Shown in pieces: positions 24,208-35,776 of a DNA stretch of 64,000 nt (positions within the stretch are counted from its first letter, which is position 1; every line of letters begins with the position of its first letter). The position numbers and the translations under genes are program-made. The stretch is from assembly GCF_904849725.1 (NCBI RefSeq), contig NC_058524.1, forward strand, positions 493,708,263 through 493,772,262, read 5' to 3'. The DNA is from Hordeum vulgare subsp. vulgare. Taxonomy: Eukaryota; Streptophyta; Magnoliopsida; Poales; Poaceae. Below the pieces are notes generated by a model that was given only the letters and a program-made list of their open reading frames with translations, searched no databases and was not told the origin of the DNA.

Positions 24208-26864
24208 TCCTGCTCGTCCTCGAGTAGGGAAGTGATAAAGAATGAATTTTTGATGCTTTCATGCTACCTAGCATAGATGACCTTTGTAACTCCTCTTATG
24301 TGACGTGAATGTTCAGATCCATTAGATTCAAAACAATAGTTTGCTATTGACGTGGAAACAATAATACTTCAAGCAAACTAGCAAGGTAATCATGAACTTT
24401 CAAAATAACAAGGCCAAAAGAAAGTTATGCCTACAAAATCATATAGTCTGGCTATGCTCTATCATCATTGCACAACAAATTTAAATCATGCACAACCCCG
24501 GTATTGGCCAAGTAACTGTTTTCACACCTTTACTTTCTCAAACTTTTTCAACTCTCATGCAATACATGAGCGTGAGCCATGGTTTTAGCACTATAAGTGG
24601 TGTGGAGTGCGGTGGAGGTTGCAAGACAAACAAGGAGAAGATGGTCACATTAACTAGGCATATCAATAAGCTCTGGAGATGCTCATCAATAGATATCAAT
24701 GTGAATGAGTAGGGATTGCCATACAAATGATGCACTAGAGCTAAGAGTATGTGAAAGCTCTTTAAGAAAACTAGTGGGTGTGCATCCAACTTGCTTGCTC
24801 ACGAACACCTAAGGCAATTTTGAGGAAGCCTATCCTTGGAATATACAAGCCAAGTTATATAATGAAAATTTCCCACTAGCTATATGGTGGTAACAAAACG
24901 AGAGACTCTCAATCATGAAGATCATGGTGCTTAATATGGAGCACAAGTGTGGAAAGGAGATAGTAGCATTGTCCCTTCTCTCTTTTTCTCTCATTTTTTG
25001 GTGGGCTCTATGGCCTCTTTTTCTTTTGGTGGGCATCTTTGGCCTCTTTTATTTCCTCACATGGGACAATGCTCCAGCAATGATGATCATCACACTTACA
25101 ACTCAAAACTTAGAGCAATGATGACTCTATATGAAATGCCTTCGGTAGTGTACCGTGACAATGATCTAGCATGGCATAGACATTATTGGAAACATCACGC
25201 TAGCTATCTTACAATCATGCAATGGCAATGTAGACGTGGTGGCACATGTCATGGTGGTAGTTGCATGGCAATATATCTCGGAATGACTTTGAAAAAGCCA
25301 TAGTAGGTAGGTATGGTGGCTGTTTTGAGGGAGGCTAATGGTGGGTTTTGTGCACCGGGAAAAGTTGCACGGCACTAAAGAAGATAGTGATGGTGGAAGG
25401 TGAAAGTGCATCTAAACCATGGACTCAACATTAGTCATGAAGAACTCATATACTTGTTGCAAAAGTTTTATTAGTAATCGAAACAAAGCATTTAACGCAT
25501 ACTCCTAGGGGAAGGGTTGGTAGGTATAAACCATCGCGCGATCCCGACCGCCACACAAAGGATGACAATCAATAGACTAATCATGCTCAAACTTCATCAC
25601 ATAGCGGTTCACCATACGTGCATGCTACGGGAATCACTAACTTCAACACAAGTATTTCTAGATCCACAACACCTCACTAATACAACTTCAATATTACCAT
25701 AACCACAACTCAAAACTAGTTGAGATGAATCAAACTTCTCTAACTATTCAATGCACATGAAGGTGGAAGTTTTCATATCCCTTTGGATAACTACCCCTTT
25801 TGAGAATACTTTCATAGCATAGATCAACTACCAAGCCACGCACCACCGTGCTCTAAAAGATATAAGTGAAGCACATAGAGCAAAATAAACTAGCTCAAAA
25901 GATATAAGTGAAGCATATGTGAGCTGAATTGTCTACCAAAGGATATAAGTGAAGCTCGACAAAATCACGGTGAGTGCATGTCTCTCTCTCTCTAGGTGTG
26001 CAGCAAGGATGATTGTGACACAACAAAAATAAAAGACTCCTACGATACAAGACGCTCCAAGCAAAACACATAACATGTGGTGAATAAAAATATAGCCCCA
26101 AGTAACGTTACCGATGGATTGAAGACGAAAGAGGGGATGCCTTCCCGGGGCATCCCCAAGCTTAGGCTTTTACGGCATCCTTGAATCTCCTGGGCTGCCT
26201 TGGGCATCCCAAAGCTTGAGTTCTTGCCACTCTTTATCTTTTTGTCCATAAGAACTTCACCCAAAACTTGAAAACTTCACAACACGAAACTTAAACAGAA
26301 ACTCGTGATAACATTAGTATAAGAAAGCAAACCACCACTTCCTTAGGTACTGTAGCAAACTTGAATTCTACTTATGCTGATGTTGGGTTACTGTATTTTA
26401 AATCTTCCATGGCTAATACCCCTGGATACTATCCATAGTTTCATCAAAATAAGCAACCAACACAACAAAAACAGAATATGTTAACAGCAGACCAGTCTGT
26501 AGCAATCTGTATACTTCGTATACTTCTGTTACTTCAAAAATTCTAAAAAATTACGACGGTCTGAAGAATTTTCTTAGCAATCAGCAGCAAAACGAATCAA
26601 CTCAAAAGCTCTTACAGGAAAAAAAAAATCTTTTCGTGAGCAAAAAGTTTCTGTCTTTTCCAGCATGACCAATCGATCATCCCCAAGACTAATCATAACG
26701 GTTTTTCTTGGCACAAACGCAAAAAGAAACACAAAAAACACAATCATAACAGAATTATGAAAGTGTGGAAAACACAAAACAGAAAGATAAAGGATAGATT
26801 CATTGGGTTGCCTCCCAACAAGCGCTATTGTTTAACGCCCTTAGCTAGGCAAAAGATGATGGAA
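24208..26864 (-). other. 3' non-coding region of F1
   Basis: No pol domains on either strand. It is homologous to 60161-62825 of element G over most of its length, which shows a conserved non-coding backbone. It includes a short imperfect repeat around an AAGCTTGGGGATGCC-like word (about 26140-26170 on the plus-strand map). Confidence 0.75.
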
Positions 26865-27806
26865 TCACGTATAGTCATCTTTGGTGCTCAAACCATCAGT
26901 AGCCCTCATCATAGATTCATAAGGCAATCTTATTTTATTTCTTGGAAAGTGCTCCATGCCCTTCTTTAAGGGAAATTGAAATCTGATATTCCCTTTCTTC
27001 ATATCGATGATAGCACCAATAGTCCTTAGGAAAGGTCTACCAAGAATAATGGGACATGAAGGATTGCACTCTATGTCAAGTACAATGAAATCCACGGATA
27101 CATAGTTCTTATTTGCAGCAATAAGAACATCATCGATCCTTCCCATGGGTTTCTTGACAGTAGAATCCGCAAGATGCAAATTAAGAGAACACTCTTCAAT
27201 CTCATGAAAACCAAGAATATCACATAAAGATTTTGGAATCGCGGAAACACTAGCACCCAAATCACACAAAGCATTGCACTCATAGTTTTTTATCTTGATT
27301 TTGATAGTAGGTTCCCACTCATCATGAAGTTTTCTAGGTATAGAGACTTCTAGTTCGAGCTTCTCTTGAAGAGATTTCATCACAGCATCTACGATATGCG
27401 CGGTAAAGGCTTTGCTTTGGCTATAGGCATGTGGAGAGTTTGCAATGGATTGCATCAAAGAAATGCATTCAAACAAGGAGCAATTATCATAAGTGAATTC
27501 CTTGAAATCCAAAGTGGGAGTTTCATTACTACCCAAAATTTTGATTTCTTCTACTCCATTCTCCACACCTTTATCATCAAGATAGGTGGACTCCGAATCA
27601 TTGGGGCGTTTTTCAACCAAAGTGGATTCATATCCAGCCCCTTCATAAATAGGTTTGACACGCGAAAACAAAGATTCAAGGGGAGACACACCAAGCACTT
27701 TAAGATCTTCGTGATTTGCACCACTAGAACGCACCCTTTTAAACCATTCATGTCTAGCACGAATTTGGGCGGTTCTTTCTTTGCTCTCATTCATGGAGAC
27801 ACGCAT
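26865..27806 (-). pseudogene. Aspartic protease ORF of F1
   Basis: A 313-codon open frame ending at 26865. The retropepsin core lies around residues 180-280: ALCDLGASVSAIPKSL holds the catalytic Asp in the D-L-G-A form usual in plant gypsy elements, and PIILGRPFLRTIGAIIDMKKG is the flap-distal ILGRPFL motif. The preceding part is charged and unassigned. The enzyme would cleave the gag polyprotein. It ends LSTKDDYT, almost the same as the end of the unrelated gag ORF of element G. A stop at about 27813 separates it from the gag part in the same frame. Confidence 0.85.
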
Positions 27807-28939
27807 AGCTTTCTAAGTTTCATCCAAGTTGACCTTGGGAGGAGCACATCTAACTTTCAAAGCATCAATATCACAAGACATGCTATCAACGCTCTTAGCC
27901 AAATCGTCAATTTTGAGTAGTTTTTCCTCTATGGACGCTTTGAAAATATTTTGAGAGTTGATGAACTCTTTGATATTACTCTCTAAATCAGAGGGTAATT
28001 TGTTGTGATTTCCATAAGTGTTGTTGTAGGAATTGCCATAATTGTTAGAGGAGTTACTAGGAAAAGGCCTAGGAACATAGTTTCCTCTAAAAGCATTGTT
28101 GTTGCCAAAATTGTTCCTACCAACAAAATTAACGTCCAAACTAGCGTTGCTACTCTCAATCAAGGAAGATAGTGGCATGTCATTAGGATCTAAAGGAGCG
28201 TTTCTACTAGCAACCAAATTCATCAACTCGTCCATCTTAGCACTAAGCGAGTTAATTTCTTCTATAGCGCGTACCTTTTTGCTAGCAGGTGACCTTTCAG
28301 TGTGCCACTGAGAGTAGTTGGTCATGATATTGTCTAAGAGTTTTGTAGCATCTCCTAACGTGATTTCCATGAACGTTCCACCTGAGGCGGAGTCCAAGGT
28401 ATTGCGAGAAGCGAAATTCAAGCCAGCGTAAAAGATTTGTATAATCATCCACAAACTCAAGCCTAAGCGGGACAATTCCTAATCATAAGCTTCATCCTCT
28501 CCCAAGATTATGCAACGTGTTCATGATCAAGTTGCTTGAAATTCATGATATCGTTACGTAAGGAGATGATCTTAGCCGGCGGAAAATACTTGGATATGTA
28601 AGCATCTTTGCACTTATCCCAAGAATCGATACTATTTTTAGGCAAAGAAGAAAACCAAGTTTTTGCGTGATCTCGCAACGAGAAAGGAAAAAGCTTCAAC
28701 TTAATCACGTCATTATCCACATCTCTTTTCTATTTCATATCGCAAAGCTCAATGAAGGTATTGAGATGGGTTGCGGCATCTTCACTAGGAAGGCCAGAGA
28801 ATTGCTCTTTCATAACAAGATTCAGCAAAGCTGCGTTGATTTCATACGATTCCGCACTAGTGGCGGGAGCAATCGGAGTACTAATAAATTCATTATTATT
28901 AGTGCTCGAGAAGTTGCAAAGTTTGGTGTTTTCAGCCAT
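27807..28939 (-). pseudogene. gag ORF of F1, broken by stops and a frameshift
   Basis: It starts MAENTKLCNF at 28939; the upstream in-frame leader is low-complexity and not counted. It includes the retrotransposon gag core (FSGLPSEDAATHLNTFIELC, FPFSLRDHAKTWFSSLP, KYFPPAKIISLRNDI). There is one stop after ELCDMK near 28730 and a frame break between about 28508 and 28475, then an open part to 27813 with an Asn/Gly-rich segment (YGNSYNNTYGNHN) and a heptad-like tail. No zinc knuckle is visible. Gag would form the virus-like particle. Confidence 0.85.
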
Positions 28940-29138
28940 GATGACTTCAACAAACAAACAAACAAACAAGCACACAAGCAAGCAAGAAAACCAGCAAAGG
29001 AAAACAGCAAAAAGGCAAAAGGCAAATGAAAACGGCAAACATGAAGTGGGGGAGAGGAAAACGAGAGGCAACTAGCAAAAAAAGTAAATGCAAGAGATGA
29101 GTTTGTGACACCTATTTGGATAGATCTTGATCTCTCCT
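28940..29138 (-). other. Untranslated leader of F1 with short tandem repeats
   Basis: Between primer site and gag start. On the plus strand it contains tandem AAAC and AAGC units (about 28950-28985) and purine-rich DNA. The leader of element G (59270-59458) is pyrimidine-rich on its sense strand in the same way. Confidence 0.6.
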
Positions 29139-29156
29139 TCCCCGGCAACGGCGCCA
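29139..29156 (-). other. Primer binding site of F1, tRNA-Asp type
   Basis: On the minus strand TGGCGCCGTTGCCGGGGA, the complement of the plant tRNA-Asp 3' end including CCA. It lies 10 bp from the LTR end. Confidence 0.9.
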
Positions 29157-29166
29157 GAAATACTTC

Positions 29167-30814
29167 TGCTGATGCAACAAAAGACCTTCCAATGGCGCGA
29201 GAAACACGTGCTGACGGGAGACTGTTCTTGTCTTCATTCTCCTCAGCAACGGCACCAGGATTCCTTCTGCAACGGCTACGCCTTTAGGGACTTCCTAGGC
29301 AAATATGCAAAGGATTTCCCCGTGGCCTTGGAGCCTTGCGTTGGTGTTCCCTCGAAGCGGAAAGGGTGATGTAGTGCAGCGGTGGTAAGTATTTCCCTTA
29401 GTTTTGAGAACCAAGGTATCGACCCAGTGAAGGAGTATCACAAGTACCTGCACAAACACAAAGAACCTGCACCCAACGCTATGAAGGGGTTGTCAATCCC
29501 TTATAGATTGTTTGCCAAGTGAGAACTGAAAGCAACAAAGTAACAAAGCAAAGTAAAAGCGGAGGTGTAAATGATAGGTGTGAATAGACCCGACGGCCGT
29601 AGTGTTCACTAGTGGCTTCTCTCATGAAAGCAAGTAGACGGTGGGTGAACAAATTACTGTCGAGCAATTGATAGAACCATGCAAAGTCGTGACGTCATCT
29701 ATGGCAATGATAATATCTATAGGCATCATGTCCAAAACAAGTAGACCGATACTTTCTGCATCTACTACTATTATTCCACACGTCGACCGCTATCCAGCAT
29801 GCATCTAGTGTATTAGGTCCAAAAGAACAGAGTAAGGCCTTAAGCAAGATGACATGATGTAGATGGACAATCTCATATCTACGACAAAGCCCACCTTGTT
29901 ACCCTTGATCGCAACTACACGATGTGTGCCTTGCTGCCCCTACTGTCACTGGGAAAGGTCACCACACGGTAAGAACCCAAAACCAAGCACTTCTCCCATT
30001 GCAAGAATCATAGATCTAGTTGGCCAAACAAAACCTAAGACTCGGAGAGACTTACAAGGATATCAAATCATGCAAATAAGAAATCAGCAAAGACTCAGAT
30101 ATATATCATAGATAATCTGATTACAAATCCACAATTAATCGGATCTCGACAAACACACCACCAAAGAAGATTACATCGGATAGATCTCCATGAAGATCAT
30201 GGAGAACTTTGTATTGAAGATCCAAGAGAGAGAAGAAGCCATCTAGCTACTAACTACGGACCCGCGGGTCTGAAGTGAACTACTGACGAGTCATTGGAGG
30301 GGCGATGATGTTGATGAAGAAGCCCTCCAACTCCCTTCCGACAGGGCATAGCGAAGGGTCTCCAGATGAGATCTCGTGGAAACGAAAGTTTGCGGCGGCG
30401 GAAAAGTGTTTTCATGGACGCCCTAATTTTTTTCTAGATTTTTAGGGAATATATAGGCCAAAGACCTAGGGCAGGGGAGCGCCAGGGGGGCCACAAGCTT
30501 GGTTGCCGCGGCCTCCCCCCTGGCCACGGCAACAGGGCTTGTGGGCTCCCTGTGGGCCCACTTCCTTGGCCCTCAAGTCTCCTGATCTTCTTCCGTTCTG
30601 GAAAAAATCATTTTGGGGATTTTATTCCGTTTGGACTCCGTTCCAAAATCAGATCTGAAAAGAGTTAAAAACACAGAAAAAACAGGAACTGGCGCTTGGC
30701 ACTGAGTTAATAAGTTAGTCCCAAAAAAGATATAAAAGGTAAACAAAACATCCAAAGTTGACAAGATAACAGCGTGAAACCATCAAAAATTATAGATACG
30801 TTTGAGATGTATCA
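29167..30814 (-). repeat. 5' LTR of F1
   Basis: 1648 bp, partner of 22534-24189. Minus-strand start TGATACATCTCAAACG. The transcript would start downstream of the TATA-like site at 30449-30457. It also holds the GC-rich hairpin (about 30480-30555) and two relict primer-site-like words near its 3' end (about 29184-29200 and 29240-29257). Confidence 0.92.
30449..30457 (-). promoter_or_regulatory. TATA-like box of F1 5' LTR
   Basis: CTATATATT on the minus strand, conserved in the 3' LTR at 23821-23829 and located just downstream of the GC-rich hairpin in transcript direction. Confidence 0.5.
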
Positions 30815-30819
30815 ATGAT

Positions 30820-31264
30820 CAGCAACTGGTTCAGAATCAGGATCAGTTTTAATCTTGTGCACGCATAGAGTGGGGCTAATGCCCTTAAGATCATCAAGAG
30901 TATATCCAATAGCAGCACGGTGCTTTCTCAGAGTTTTTAGTAACTTCTTTTCTTCATGCTCTGAGAAGCTAGCACTAATAATAACAGGATATATCTCTTT
31001 TTGATCAAGGTAAGCATACTTAAGAGTATCAGGCAACTGTTTAAGCTCGAACATAGGATCACCCTTTGGTGGGGGTGGATCTCCAAGCAGTTCAAAAGGC
31101 AAATTATTCTTAAGGATAGGATATTGTTCAAAGATAACTCTATCTATCTCATCCCTTTCATCCATATGCATATCATTTTCATGCTCAAGCAAGTATTGCT
31201 CTAAAGGATCAGTAGGAGGCACAATAATAGAAGCTAGGGTAATAGTTTCATCCTTACTAGACAA
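30820..31264 (-). pseudogene. Gypsy X pol, segment between protease and RT (continues at 22528)
   Basis: Open frame from MSSKDETITLASIIVPPTDP to the F1 junction. It carries the conserved gypsy linker (LGDPPPPKGDPMFELKQLP, HEEKKLLKTLRKHRAAIGYT, LDDLKGISPTLCVHKI). The reading frame continues on the far side of F1 at 22528 with the start of RT, once one ATGAT copy is counted. Element Y has the same segment at 37481-37783. Confidence 0.9.
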
Positions 31265-31640
31265 CTATTTTTCATGAGGTTGTCTACCAAACTTGGAGAA
31301 ATTGAACTCATGTGACACACCTTCAAAGCCAATAGTGACAGTTTGCTTCTCACACTCAATATGAGCATTGACAGTATTAAGAAAAGGTCTACCAAATATG
31401 ATGGGACAAAAGCTATCTTGTGTGGTAGCAAGAACGAGGAAATCAGCAGGATACTTCGTTTTACCACACAAGACTTCAACATCTCTAACAATTCCCAAAG
31501 GGCAGATAGTATCTCTATTGGCAAGGTGAATAGTGACATCAATGGGTTCTATCTCGACAGGTGCAATCTCGTCTTTGATTTCATCATATAAGGATCGAGG
31601 TATTGCACTAACACTAGCACCCACATCACATAAACCATGA
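31265..31640 (-). pseudogene. Aspartic protease domain of gypsy X
   Basis: Minus-strand frame with GASVSAIPRSLYDEI (active-site neighbourhood), IHLANRDTICPLGIVRDVEV and the CPIIFGRPFLNTVNAHIE motif. A stop in the pol frame (31265-31267) follows RQPHEK, and a frame break lies just upstream of the active site near 31630. Family role: processing of the gag-pol polyprotein. Confidence 0.85.
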
Positions 31641-32847
31641 TAACAATGATCTCCTATCTAACAGAAACAACAGGCATGCCAACAAGAGGCCTATGTTTGT
31701 CTCTAGCATGAGATTTAGCAATTCTAGCAGCATCTTCACAGAAGTGAATATCATGGCCATCAACATTGTCGGGCATGAGGTCTTTGATAATATCAATGCT
31801 AGGTTCAACTCTAATTTTCTCAGGGGGTGTACTTGTTCTAATGTAGCCCCTACGTATCACAGTTGAAGATTTAGAATGATCCTTTACCCTAACAGGGAAA
31901 GGTGGTTTCTCAATGTAAGCACTGGGAACAATAGGATCATTATAAGCAATGACTTTCTCTTCAACTGGATTGGGTTTAACAACATTGACTTATAAAGGAG
32001 GATGATATTTAAACCACTTCTCTTTGGGGAGGTCGATATGAGCAGCAAATGATTCACACAATGAAGCTACTATCTCAGAGTCAAGTCCATATTTAGCGCT
32101 AAAATCACAAAAAGTATTTGTTTCGACAAAGGATTTAACGCAATCAAACTTGAGATTCATACCTGAATCCTTACCATCATCTAACTCCCAATCTTCAGAG
32201 TTGTGTTTAATTATTTCCAATAAACTCCATTTGAAGTCAATATCTCTCTTCATAAAAGAACCGGTACAAGAAGTGCCAAGCATGGTGCGATCATCATGAG
32301 AAAGCCGAGCATAGAAGTTCTGAATGATAATTTCTCTCGAGAGCTCATGGTTGGGGCATGAATATAACATTTAATTAAGCCTCCCCCAAGATTGAGTGAT
32401 GCTTTCTCTGTCATGAGGCCAAAAATTATAAATATAATTCCGATCACGATGTACTAGATGCATAGGATAAAACTTTTGATGAATTTCCAATTTCAACCGG
32501 TTGTAGTTCCATGATCCAGTATCATCACATAGTTTATACCATGTCAATGCTTTATCCCTCAAAGATAAGGAAAAGACCTTCTTCTTGACCTCATCCTCGG
32601 GTAAACCTGCAAGCTTAAATAAACCACAAACTTCATCTACATAGATTAGATGCAAGTCTGGATGTGATGTTCCATCTCCTGTAAAAGGATTAGCCAGCAG
32701 TTTCTCAAGCATACCCAAAGGAGATTCATAGAAAATATTTTCAGTAGGTGCAGCAGGTTGAGGAGCAACTCCTTGTGCTTCCATTCGAGGTGAAGATACC
32801 CCGAACAAGCTCCTCAAAGGATTAGTTTCCATAGTGATAAGTGACAA
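31641..32847 (-). pseudogene. gag of gypsy X, broken by a stop and frame breaks
   Basis: Starts at 32847 or, more likely, at the second methionine (32832, METNPLRSLFGVSSP), as in the sister element Y. The gag core is visible (EVCGLFKLAGLPEDEVKKKV, FSLSLRDKALTWYKL, FYPMHLVHRDRNYIYNFWPH), then an in-frame TAA at 32371-32373, then CPNHELSREIIIQNFYARLS and FAAHIDLPKEKWFKYHPP in the same frame to 31990. After a further break, 31860-31654 carries the gag-protease linker. No zinc knuckle is seen. Confidence 0.85.
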
Positions 32848-32895
32848 TAAATTTCAGCACACTATATAAATGTTTCCTTACCAAAGGCGCTTCAC

Positions 32896-32913
32896 GCCCC
32901 GGCAATGGCGCCA
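32896..32913 (-). other. Primer binding site of gypsy X, degenerate tRNA-Asp type
   Basis: Minus strand TGGCGCCATTGCCGGGGC; it differs at two positions from the tRNA-Asp complement seen in F1 and G. It lies 11 bp from the LTR end. Confidence 0.8.
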
Positions 32914-32924
32914 GAAAAGAGTCT

Positions 32925-34438
32925 TGATGACCCACAAGTATAGGGGATCTGTCGTAGTCCTTTCGATAAGTAAGGGTGTCGAACCCAACGAGGAGCAGAA
33001 GGATCTGACAAGTGGTTTTCAGCAAGGTAATCTCTGCAAGCACTGAAATTATCGGTAACAGAAAGTTGGGTGGTAAGATGATTCGTAGCAAGTAGCAAGT
33101 AACAAGTAGTAACCATGCAGCAAAGTGGCCCAATCCCTTTTGTAGCAAGAGACAAGCCTAGACAAACTCTTATAGGAGGTAAAGCGCTCCCGAGGACACA
33201 TTGGAATTTCTGTCAAGCTAGTTTTCATCATGTTCATATGATTCGCGTTCGCTACTTTGATAGTTTGATATGTGGGTGGACCGGTGCTTGGGTGCTGCCC
33301 TTGCTTGGACAAGCCTCCCACTTATGATTAACCCCTCTCGCAAGCATCCGCAACTACGAAAGAATAATTAATACAAAGTGTAACCATAACATTAAACTAG
33401 TGGATCCAAATCAGCCCCTTACGAAGCAACGCATAAACTAGGGTTTAAGCTTCTGTCACTCTAGAAACCAATCATCTACTTACTACTTCCCAATGTCTTC
33501 ATCTAGGCCCAAATAATGGTGAAGTGTTATGTAGTCGACGTTCACATAATACCACTAGAGGAAAAACAACATACAACGCATCAAAATATCGAACGAATAC
33601 CAAATTCACATGACTACTTATAACAAGACTTATCCCATGTCCTCGGGAACAAAAGTGACTACTCACGAAGCATAATTATGTTCATGACCAGAGAGGTATT
33701 GAATAACATCAAGGATCTGAACATATAATCTTCCATCGAGTAATCCAACTAGCATCAACTACAAAGAGTAATTAACACTACTAGCAACCATACAAGTACC
33801 AATCGGAGTCGGGAGACGGAGATTGGTTACAAGAGAGGAACTAGGGTTTGGAGATGAGATGGTGCTGATGAAGATGTTGATGGTGATGAGTCCCCTACGA
33901 TAAGAGGAGTGCTGGTGATGACGATGGCGACGATTTCCCCCTCCGGGAGGGAAGTTTCCCCTGCAGGATGACCCTGCCGGAGCTCTAGATTGGATCTGCT
34001 CAAGTTCCGCCTCGTGGCGGCGACGATTCCTCCCGAAAGCCTCCTCTTGATTTTTTTTCTGGAACGAAACCCTCCTTATAGCAAAAGAGGGGGGCCAGAG
34101 GGCCAGCCGGGAGTCCACAAGCCCCCAAGGCGCAACTAGGGGGTAGGCCGCGCCTAGCAAGCTTGTGGCCTCCTACTGGCTCCCCTCTGGTACTTCTTCG
34201 GCCCAGTATTTTTTATAAATTCCAAAATATATCCTCGTTGATTTTCACGGCTTTTGGAGTTGCGCAGAATAGGTATCTCAAACTTGCTCCTTTTTCAGGC
34301 CAGAATAGAATTCTCCCTCTTCATGTAAACCTTGCAAAATAAGAGAGAAAAGGCATAAGTATTGTACCGTGAAGTTTAATAACAGCCCATAAAGCGATAA
34401 ATAAAAACATGAAAGCATGATGCAAAATGGACGTATCA
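32925..34438 (-). repeat. 5' LTR of gypsy X
   Basis: 1514 bp. Minus strand starts TGATACGTCCATTTTGC at 34438 and ends GGGTCATCA at 32925. It contains the GC-rich hairpin (34090-34190). To its right begins an LTR of the same family on the other strand, cut at this point. Confidence 0.9.
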
Positions 34439-35670
34439 CTGGCCACAAGCCAACAGGGCGCCCCCTGGCCGTGCCCTGATGGCTTGTGGGGCCCCAGCTG
34501 GCCCTATGACGACCAGCTTCTCCCATATGGTGTGGTTTACCCTAGAAAAACAATCATAAGTCATCTTTCGGGAGGAGGCGCTGCCGTCTCGAGGCGGAAT
34601 CCTAGGCAGAGGTCCTTTTGCTCTCTGACAGAGAGATTCTGCGAGGGGAATTCCCATGAAGGAGGGGGAAATCGAAGCCATCGTCATCACCAACGCTTCC
34701 TCCTTCAAGGAAGGACCAATTTTCATCAGCATCTTCACCAGCACCATCTCATCTCCGATCCTAGTTCATCACGTGTATTCAATCTTTGTCTCAAAACCAC
34801 AGATTGGTACATGTGGGTTACTAGTGTTTTGATTACATCTTGTAGTTGATGCTTGTTGGATTACTTGGTGGAAGATATTATTTTCAGATCCTTAATTATT
34901 CTTATTACACCTCTGATCTTGAACATGTTGATGATGTGCGAGTAGTAATTATTGTTCCTGAGGACATGGGAGAAGTCTTGTTATAAGTAATCATGTCAAG
35001 TTGGTATTTGTTCGATATTTTGATGATATGGATATTGTTACTTCTCTTAGTGGTGTCATGGGAATGTCGACTACATGACACTTCACCATGTTATGGGCCT
35101 AAGGGGACTCATTGTGGAGTAACAAATAGATAATGGGTCGCAAGAGTGATAGAAGCTTAAACCCGAGTTTATGCGTTGCTTCATGAGGGGCTGATTTGGA
35201 TCCACATGTTTCATGATATTGTTATATTATTCTTAATTCTTATGTCATAGTTGCAGATGCTTGCGAGAGGGGGTATCATAAGTAGGTTGTTAGTTCAAGT
35301 AAGAACAACACCTTCGTACCGGTCCACCGACATATCAAATCATCAAAGTAGAGAACGCGAATCAACTTAATATGATGAAGCTGACTAGACAAATATTCCC
35401 ATGTGTCCTCAGGAGCACTTGCTTTATATAAGAGAACTTTCAGACATGCCCTTTGCAATAAAAACGCTTGGACTACCTTGCTGCACATCTGATATTATTG
35501 TTAATTGTTACGAATTATATTGCTACAAAACTATTTATCCCTGTTACTTACAACACTTGCAGAGAATTCCTTGCTGAAAACTACTTATCATTTCCTTCTG
35601 CTCCCCGTTGGGCTCGACACTCTTACTTATTGGAAGGACTAGATTGACCCCCTATACTCGTGGGTCATCA
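34439..35670 (+). repeat. 5' LTR of gypsy Y, 5' truncated
   Basis: Diverged homologue of the X LTR on the other strand, ending GGGTCATCA at 35670. It begins inside the GC-rich hairpin region (34443-34505). Confidence 0.85.
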
Positions 35671-35681
35671 AGACTCTTTTT

Positions 35682-35699
35682 TGCACCGATGCCGGGAAG
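35682..35699 (+). other. Primer binding site of gypsy Y, degenerate
   Basis: TGCACCGATGCCGGGAAG, a mutated version of the tRNA-Asp complement at the expected distance (11 bp) from the LTR end. Confidence 0.65.
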
Positions 35700-35776
35700 T
35701 GAAGCGCCATTGGTAACTGAGAATTGTTAAGGAAAACACTTTCGGTACGTGCAAAAATTTACTATTGCTTATCACT

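Larger units (their letters stand above)
22534..30814 (-). mobile_element. Non-autonomous gypsy-type element F1 (gag-pro only), complete
   Basis: Minus strand: 5' LTR 30814-29167, tRNA-Asp primer site 29156-29139, gag and protease-like ORFs (28939-26865), about 2.7 kb non-coding, polypurine tract at 24207-24190, 3' LTR 24189-22534. LTR ends are TG and CA, and the 5-bp target duplication is perfect. RT, RNase H and integrase are absent, so it depended on another element. The ORFs contain stops and a frameshift. It is inserted in pol of X. The LTR belongs to the same family (F) as 3115-3997 and element G. Confidence 0.93.
3998..34438 (-). mobile_element. Gypsy LTR retrotransposon X (autonomous type, decayed, interrupted by D and F1)
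   Basis: Reading on the minus strand: 5' LTR 34438-32925, tRNA-Asp-type primer site 32913-32896, gag, aspartic protease, RT, RNase H, integrase, a small extra ORF, 3' non-coding DNA, polypurine tract 4380-4367, and a 3' LTR remnant 4366-3998. Domain order PR-RT-RH-INT places it in Ty3/gypsy. Element D (4436-17597) interrupts the 3' non-coding part and element F1 (22534-30814) interrupts pol; sequence resumes cleanly on each side. Several in-frame stops show it is dead. The left LTR lost about 1.15 kb to a deletion ending at 3998. The Sabrina/Fatima-like style of LTR suggests an abundant Triticeae family, but I do not assign a name. Confidence 0.92.

Noticed and set aside
24190..26864. Lost pol genes of F1
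   Set aside because: No RT, RNase H or integrase motif on either strand, and the same region in G is equally empty, so this is a non-coding backbone and not eroded pol.
28730..29071. Start of F1 gag at the first methionine (29071) with a hydrophobic N-terminus as a signal peptide
   Set aside because: The Phe/Leu/Cys-rich run is the translated purine/pyrimidine tract of the leader; MAEN at 28939 is the sensible start.
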